A DNA stretch of 64,000 bases from Lysobacterales bacterium. GTDB lineage: Bacteria > Pseudomonadota > Gammaproteobacteria > Xanthomonadales > Wenzhouxiangellaceae. Under the pieces are notes generated by a model. The model saw only the letters and a program-made list of their open reading frames with translations. It was not told where the DNA came from and did not search any database. The position numbers were made by a program, and so were the translations under genes. Location of the stretch: assembly GCA_002722315.1 (NCBI GenBank), contig PBLG01000044.1, forward strand, positions 62,001 through 126,000. The letters run 5' to 3'. Every line of letters starts with the position of its first letter. Position 1 is the stretch's first letter. Shown in pieces: positions 59,439 through 64,000 of this stretch.

Positions 59439-61034
59439 TCAAGGCGCGGTGCTCACCCCGGGCTGGGTCAGTTCGCGGCCGGCGTCTTTCCAGGCCGCAC
59501 TGACCATGCCTCGAACGTCGCGCCGGAGTTCGGCAGCGTCGTAGACGATGCCGCGGGAAATCGTGTAGTGAACACCGTCGGTTCGAATCACGCGGTTGTC
59601 CTCGGTCACGCGTATCGCCCCGGTGCCGAAAAGCACCTTCCAGTCGGCCAGCGGGTTTTCGCCGACCACCACCAGGTCGGCCTGCTTGCCGACTTCCACC
59701 GAGCCGGTGGTATCGGCGATGCCCAGCGCCTCGGCACCGCTTAGCGTTGCGGCCCGGAGCACTTCCAGCGGGTGGAACCCGGCTTCCTGCAGCAGCTCCA
59801 GTTCCTCGACATAGCCGAAGCCGTAGAGCTTGTAGATGTAGCCCGAGTCGGAACCGACCGTGACGCGTCCGCCGTGGTTCTTGTAGTCGTTGATGAATTC
59901 CATCCAGCGGCGGTAGTTCTGCTGCCAGTCGACTTCGTTGGCGGTGGCCCAGGCGAACCAGTAGCTGCCGTGCGCCTGGCGGCTGGGCGCATAGAAATCC
60001 CAAAGGCTGGGCAGCGTGTAATCGGGATGCCACTCGGCGGTTCGTGCCGCCATGAAGTCGCGGTTGGCCTGGTAGATGGTCAGCGTCGGGTCCAGCGTGA
60101 AGTCAAGCTCGATCAACTCGTCGCGTACCGCCTGCCAGCGCGGATGATCCGGTCCGGCGGCCTGGCGCCAGAGCTTGCCGGCCTCGGCGAAGCGGTGGAA
60201 TTCGTTGGCATAGTTGTAGTCGGCCGGGTAGTGCTGGATGGTCTTGTCGGCAAACAAGGCTTCGGGCAGCCCGTACCAGTGCTCCATGGTGGTCAGCCCG
60301 GCGCGCGCGGTATCGAGAACATTGGCGCGCGCGACGTCCATCTGCGCGTGATGCATCGCGGTGCCCAGCCGCAGCTTTTTCGCATGCTCGATTGCGGCCA
60401 GCAACACCTCGGGACGCGCGCCGAAGAACTTGATACCGTCGGCGCCGCGTTCCTTGACCTCGGCCACCCACTCGCGGGCCTGCTTCGCGGTGGTGATCGG
60501 ACGCTCGCTGCCCTGGCCGAAACTGACGTAGGCCTGGAGGCGCGGCGCGGCGATTTCGCCGTCGGCGCTTCGTTGTCTCTCGCGCATCGTCCAGTCGAGA
60601 CCGTTGCCAGATCCCGGGTCGCGCACCGTGGTGATGCCGTGGCCCAGCCAGAGCTTGAACACGTATTCGGCCGGCGTGCCCTGGGCCTTGCCGCCGATGT
60701 GGCCGTGCATGTCGATGAAGCCGGGCAGCACGTACTGACCGGCGATGTCGATTTCGCGGCCGTTGGCGGCCAGTTCGGGGCGATCGCCGTCGTCGATCGG
60801 CACGCCGGGCGCACCCAGCATCGCGATATCGACGATGCGATTGCCCTCGATGACGATGTCGACCGGCCCGATCGGCGGCGCCCCGGTGCCGTTGACCAGG
60901 ATGCCGCCGCGCAGGATCAGCTGCTCGAACGGCCCCTCGCCGCGGTCGCGGTCGGGCGCGGGCTCGATTTCGGCGTGGGCGGCAGTGGCAAGCGATACGG
61001 CAAGAAGCAGCAATGTTGCGGTGAGTCTGGTCAT
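59439..61034 (-). CDS. Exported amidohydrolase family protein
   Basis: A 531-residue protein with a signal peptide (LTATLLLLAVSLATAAHAEI). The metal motif is QYVLPGFIDMHGHIGGKAQG with H110 and H112. MHHAQMDVARAN, TTMEHWYGLPEALFA and GGRVTVGSDSGYIYKLYGFG supply the later histidine and aspartate ligands. The end (LRAATLSGAEALGIADTTGS, EVGKQADLVVVGENPLADWK) is typical of the superfamily's composite domain. Exported members hydrolyse cyclic amides or peptides such as Xaa-Pro; the substrate is not evident. It lies next to the membrane HTH operon, convergent to it. Confidence 0.92.
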   Translation of the reverse strand: MTRLTATLLLLAVSLATAAHAEIEPAPDRDRGEGPFEQLILRGGILVNGTGAPPIGPVDIVIEGNRIVDIAMLGAPGVPIDDGDRPELAANGREIDIAGQYVLPGFIDMHGHIGGKAQGTPAEYVFKLWLGHGITTVRDPGSGNGLDWTMRERQRSADGEIAAPRLQAYVSFGQGSERPITTAKQAREWVAEVKERGADGIKFFGARPEVLLAAIEHAKKLRLGTAMHHAQMDVARANVLDTARAGLTTMEHWYGLPEALFADKTIQHYPADYNYANEFHRFAEAGKLWRQAAGPDHPRWQAVRDELIELDFTLDPTLTIYQANRDFMAARTAEWHPDYTLPSLWDFYAPSRQAHGSYWFAWATANEVDWQQNYRRWMEFINDYKNHGGRVTVGSDSGYIYKLYGFGYVEELELLQEAGFHPLEVLRAATLSGAEALGIADTTGSVEVGKQADLVVVGENPLADWKVLFGTGAIRVTEDNRVIRTDGVHYTISRGIVYDAAELRRDVRGMVSAAWKDAGRELTQPGVSTAP

Positions 61035-61129
61035 CGGGCTACCGGAGGTGGGCTCGGGAAGTGGAACAGGTTACACGGGTTTTGGGCAGGGTTCAAAACC
61101 CGGTGGCGGGTCTGAGATTCAAAAATGCA

Positions 61130-61323
61130 AAACCAGCTCTCGCGAAGGCGCAAAGCCGCGAAGAAAGGCTATATACAAAGTTTTTCTCTCGCAGAAACAC
61201 ATAGGCGCAGAGAGGAGCTTTTGAACGGCTTTTTCTTGGCGACTTTGCGCCTTCGCGAGAGCTGGTTTGATTTTGATCTGCATTTGATCGGTCCTTCTCT
61301 GCGTCTCCGCGTGTCTGCGAGAG
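61130..61323. repeat. Interleaved palindromic repeat
   Basis: A perfect 26-base inverted pair (61130-61155 and 61243-61268, core GAAGGCGCAAAG) is interleaved with an imperfect 31-base pair (61186-61215 and 61293-61323, core GCGCAGAGAGG). Order is A-B-A'-B', so both hairpins cannot form side by side without crossing. No gene lies in the 308-base gap between the amidohydrolase start and the ligase stop. It resembles the GCGCAAAG/GCAGAG dispersed repeats seen in environmental proteobacteria. Confidence 0.75.
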
Positions 61324-61341
61324 CAAGCCTTTACACGTCGT

Positions 61342-63003
61342 TCAGTCATGCTCCGGGCCGGAGTAAAACGAGATCCTGTCGCTGGCCTCCCGTATCGCCG
61401 GTCGGTAGCGCTTCTCGATCTGTGGTCGCCTGATCTTCAGCGTCGGCGTCAGCAGTTCGTTGTCCACGGTCCAGCGCTCGCGAATCACGATGATGTGGCT
61501 GATTTTCTGGTGCGGCTCCAGTTCGTCGTTGACCGAATCCAGCGTCTCGACCAGCTGGCGCCGAAGCTCGCGCATCTCCAGTTCGATGTGCTCGGCCAAC
61601 TGCACGAGCGCAACCGGCTGATCCAGGTGGTCGCCGACCACGCACGCCTGCTCGATGAGTTCGTTCTTCGCCAGCAGGCTTTCCAGCGGCACCGGAGCGA
61701 CGTACTTGCCCTTGGTGGTCTTGAAGACCTCCTTGACGCGCCCGGTGATCTTCACCCAGCCATCTGCGTCGATGAAGGCACGATCGCCGGTCCTGAAATA
61801 GCCGTTTTCGAAACTCTCCCCGGTCAGTTCTTCCTGCTTGTAATAACCCTGCATCATGCACGGGCAGCGGATCAGGAGCTCGTCGTCGTAGCCGGTATCC
61901 AGTTCGACGCCCGGCAATGCCCGGCTGATGGTGCCGAATCTCGGCTTTTCGCCGCGACCGACCTGGGTGCCGTAGGCGAAGGTCTCGGTCATGCCCCAGC
62001 CTTCACAGATCGTGACGCCGACCCTGTCCCACCATTCGAGAAGCACTGGCGCAATCGGCGCCGAGCCGCTGGCGAACCATTCACCCTTGTGCAGCCCGAG
62101 ACCCCTCTTGATCTTGTGGCGGATCAGCATGTTGACGATCGGCAGCTTGAGCAGCTTTTCGAGCTTGTTGTGCGGAATCTTCTCGAGCACGCCCAGCTGA
62201 AACTTCTTCCAGAGCCTGGGCACCGAACCGAACAGTGTCGGCTCGGCATGCTGAAGGTCTTCCATGAAGGTCTCCAGCGACTCGACGAAATAAAGCGTGG
62301 AACCGCCATAGAAACTTCCAGCTTCGACATAGGCGCGCTCGGTACAGTGCGAAAGCGGCAGATAGGACAGTATCCGGTCGCCGTCCCTCACGCCGATTGC
62401 CGTGGCCAGCGATTCACCGACGAACGAAAAGTTGTCGAAGCTGTGCATCGCACCCTTGGGTTCGCCGGTAGAGCCCGACGTGTAGAGCAGCGTCGCCAGG
62501 TCGTCTTCGGCAGCGTCGTGCACCTCGAAGCGTTCCGGTGATTCGGCAACCAGGTCCGGCCAATCGTGATCGGCCTTCGCGCCCGGATACGGCATCGCGA
62601 TCGTCAGCAGTTCATCCGGGATGCCGGGCAACTGGGTTTCGGCGTGTTCGAGCTTGCCGATGATGCAGGCGCGCGCTTCGCTGTGATCAAGCACCTGGCG
62701 GATCGTGCGTGCGTTGGCAGTCGGATAGATCGGGACGCTGACCATGCCGGCGAGGATCATCGCCATGTCGGCGATCACCCAGTGGGCGCAGTTCTTCGAG
62801 ATCAACCCGATCCGGTCACCCGGCCCGAGGCCCAGCTTCCTCAAGCCCGCGGCAAGCCGGCAGGCCTCGTCGACCGCTTCGGCCCAGGTCCAGTGTTTCC
62901 AGGTCCGATCGATCGGCTGGCAGAGGTAAAGCTGATCGGGCGTCTTGCGGACCCGGTCCAGGATCTGTTGCTGAAGGGACGCCGGCATTCGGGTTCTCGA
63001 CAT
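61342..63003 (-). CDS. AMP-dependent long-chain fatty acid-CoA ligase
   Basis: A 553-residue enzyme; ATG 63003 or 62988 is the likely start. The adenylate-forming motif is LATLLYTSGSTGEPKGAMHS (P-loop T-S-G-S-T-G-x-P-K-G). Also visible are YLPLSHCTERAYVEAGSFYG, ICEGWGMTETFAYGTQVGRG and YFRTGDRAFIDADGWVKITG (the Y-R-T-G-D-x-x-x-x-D-x-D-G-x-x-x-x-x-G-R block). The C-terminal lysine domain reads KEVFKTTKGKYVAPVPLESL. It activates fatty acids to CoA thioesters at the inner membrane. It is flanked by two unrelated palindromic repeats (61130-61323 and 63073-63244). Confidence 0.94.
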   Translation of the reverse strand: MSRTRMPASLQQQILDRVRKTPDQLYLCQPIDRTWKHWTWAEAVDEACRLAAGLRKLGLGPGDRIGLISKNCAHWVIADMAMILAGMVSVPIYPTANARTIRQVLDHSEARACIIGKLEHAETQLPGIPDELLTIAMPYPGAKADHDWPDLVAESPERFEVHDAAEDDLATLLYTSGSTGEPKGAMHSFDNFSFVGESLATAIGVRDGDRILSYLPLSHCTERAYVEAGSFYGGSTLYFVESLETFMEDLQHAEPTLFGSVPRLWKKFQLGVLEKIPHNKLEKLLKLPIVNMLIRHKIKRGLGLHKGEWFASGSAPIAPVLLEWWDRVGVTICEGWGMTETFAYGTQVGRGEKPRFGTISRALPGVELDTGYDDELLIRCPCMMQGYYKQEELTGESFENGYFRTGDRAFIDADGWVKITGRVKEVFKTTKGKYVAPVPLESLLAKNELIEQACVVGDHLDQPVALVQLAEHIELEMRELRRQLVETLDSVNDELEPHQKISHIIVIRERWTVDNELLTPTLKIRRPQIEKRYRPAIREASDRISFYSGPEHD

Positions 63004-63072
63004 GAACGAGTGTCGAGAATAGGTTGGGTTTGCAGTGGGAGTCAATGGGCTCCCCATGAGCATGGAGGCAAC

Positions 63073-63244
63073 TTTTTGCCGCCGATTCACGCGGATGAAC
63101 CCGGATAAAAAGCGAATGATTGATCAAGATGGGAAATTTCCGGGGGGAGTGGCTTTCGCCGATGTAGCGTCGCGCCTGTGCTCCCTTGCGTTCTCTCTTT
63201 TCGGTTTTCCATCCGCATTTTTCCGCGTGAATCCGCGGCAAAAA
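63073..63244. repeat. Inverted repeat pair before the ligase gene
   Basis: Arms at 63073-63095 and 63222-63244 (23 bases, one mismatch pair) contain TTTTTGCCGC and GATTCACGCGGA. The 126-base centre has no gene. This belongs to a dispersed GATTCACGCGGATGAA-type intergenic repeat known in many proteobacteria. The whole gap 63004-63304 holds only this. Confidence 0.72.
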
Positions 63245-63304
63245 CGCCTTTTTGAAAAGGTTGCTAAATCTCGTACATAGCCGGGCAGGTCGAAATTCAA
63301 AAAC

Positions 63305-64000
63305 CTACTTTCCGATGCAGAACGAAGAAAAGATCTTGCCAAGCAGTTCGTCCGAATGCACCTGGCCGGTGATTTCGCCCAGGGCCTCGGCCGCGCGGCG
63401 CAATTCCTCGGCGGCGAGCTCGCCGGATCCGGTCTGTTCGAGCACGCCGCGCGCGGCGTCGAGATGCGACAGGCAAGATTCGATCTGGTCGACGTGGCGC
63501 GCCCGCGCCGTGAACTCGCCCAGTGAGGTTTCGGCTTTCATGAAACGTTCGGACACGGCCCGATCGAGGCCGTCCATGCCTTCACCGGTCAATGCCGACA
63601 GCGCGACCGCATCGATCTTCGCCCCCGACGGGTCGCTCCGGCCCTGAACGCTCGCCAGGTCGATCTTGTTTTCGATCCTCAGCACCGGCACGCTGGTCTC
63701 AGGCGGCGGGCCTGGCTCCGGATCGTTGACGTCGACCACCCATAGAACCAGGTCGGCCTCGGCCAGTTCGGCCCTGGCCCGGCGGACGCCCTCGCGCTCG
63801 ACCACGTCTTCGGTCTCGCGCAGCCCGGCGGTATCGGCGAGCGTGACCGGAATGCCGGCCAGGTGGATGGTTTCCCTGACCACGTCGCGCGTGGTGCCCG
63901 GGATTTCCGTGACGATCGCGGCGTCGCGTTTGACCAATGCATTGAACAGGCTGGACTTGCCCGCATTGGGCTTGCCGACGATGGCGATACGCAGGCCGTC
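63305..64000 (-). CDS. mnmE: tRNA modification GTPase MnmE, C-terminal part
   Basis: The last 231 codons are in the window; the 5' end lies past base 64000. Read on the minus strand from the window edge, the G domain starts DGLRIAIVGKPNAGKSSLFN (Walker A G-K-P-N-A-G-K-S-S). It continues with the switch I loop TEIPGTTRDVVRETIHLAGI, switch II LADTAGLRETED, and N-K-I-D in VLRIENKIDLAS. The C-terminal helical domain ends KIFSSFCIGK, the conserved cysteine motif. With MnmG it adds the aminomethyl-type group to U34 of tRNAs. The stop is at 63305. Confidence 0.97.
   Translation of the reverse strand, partial: DGLRIAIVGKPNAGKSSLFNALVKRDAAIVTEIPGTTRDVVRETIHLAGIPVTLADTAGLRETEDVVEREGVRRARAELAEADLVLWVVDVNDPEPGPPPETSVPVLRIENKIDLASVQGRSDPSGAKIDAVALSALTGEGMDGLDRAVSERFMKAETSLGEFTARARHVDQIESCLSHLDAARGVLEQTGSGELAAEELRRAAEALGEITGQVHSDELLGKIFSSFCIGK

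Noticed and set aside
61130..61323. CRISPR array
   Set aside because: The repeats are inverted and interleaved, not direct, and there are no regular spacers. No cas genes are present.

Overview
The window is a dense, high-GC stretch of bacterial chromosome, running from the 3' end of nadC to the 5'-truncated GTPase end of mnmE. The gene families point to a gammaproteobacterium near the Xanthomonadales/Chromatiales boundary, for example a Wenzhouxiangella-like organism. The pointers are an IPTL-CTERM-type protein, a PA2779/PA2778 pair, an ABC permease fused to an M1 peptidase, a CRTAC1 protein, several Ser/Thr kinases, and secreted proteins with an F-x-D-[GD]-F-E ending. This is an inference from gene content; no rRNA or tRNA gene is visible to confirm it. 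Because GC is high, almost every real gene has a long shadow frame on the other strand, and those were left out.

Layout. Positions 1-9.7 kb hold nadC, a 1588-residue secreted protein, an ECF-type sigma factor with a Ser/Thr kinase-TPR partner, a secreted DUF1579-like protein and a Crp/Fnr regulator. Positions 9.8-18.4 kb hold a saccharopine-dehydrogenase-like enzyme, a cupredoxin lipoprotein with a transmembrane Ser/Thr kinase, a DUF3034 protein with a lipoprotein truncated haemoglobin, an IPTL-CTERM-like protein and a CRTAC1 protein. Positions 18.6-31.5 kb hold mgtE, small membrane genes, an EamA exporter, an MgtC-like protein, an RND pump with its adaptor, an S10 peptidase, a bacteriohaemerythrin-globin pair and ald. 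Positions 31.7-36.9 kb hold a GIDE-like protein, a second sigma/kinase-TPR cassette and a membrane protein next to a repeat. Positions 37.1-44.2 kb hold an eight-gene Mrp-type cation/proton antiporter operon. Positions 44.3-53.9 kb hold small enzymes, an ABC transporter with a permease-peptidase fusion, and the PA2779/PA2778 pair. Positions 53.98-55.27 kb are an intact IS481-family element. The remainder holds an M16 peptidase, a three-gene overlapping operon ending in a membrane HTH protein, an amidohydrolase, an AMP-forming ligase flanked by palindromic repeats, and mnmE.

How the genes fit together. FNR-type palindromes (TTGAT-N4-ATCAA class) lie beside the crp/fnr gene, the DUF3034-globin operon, the cupredoxin-kinase operon and, in degenerate form, the haemerythrin-globin operon. 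This suggests a local oxygen/NO/redox regulon. Two perfect CRP/Clp palindromes (TGTGA-N6-TCACA) overlap the promoters of two exported-protein genes. The best candidates for undescribed biology are the cupredoxin lipoprotein/transmembrane kinase pair, the duplicated sigma/kinase-TPR cassettes, the 58.4-59.4 kb overlapping operon, and the shared C-terminal tail of secreted proteins.
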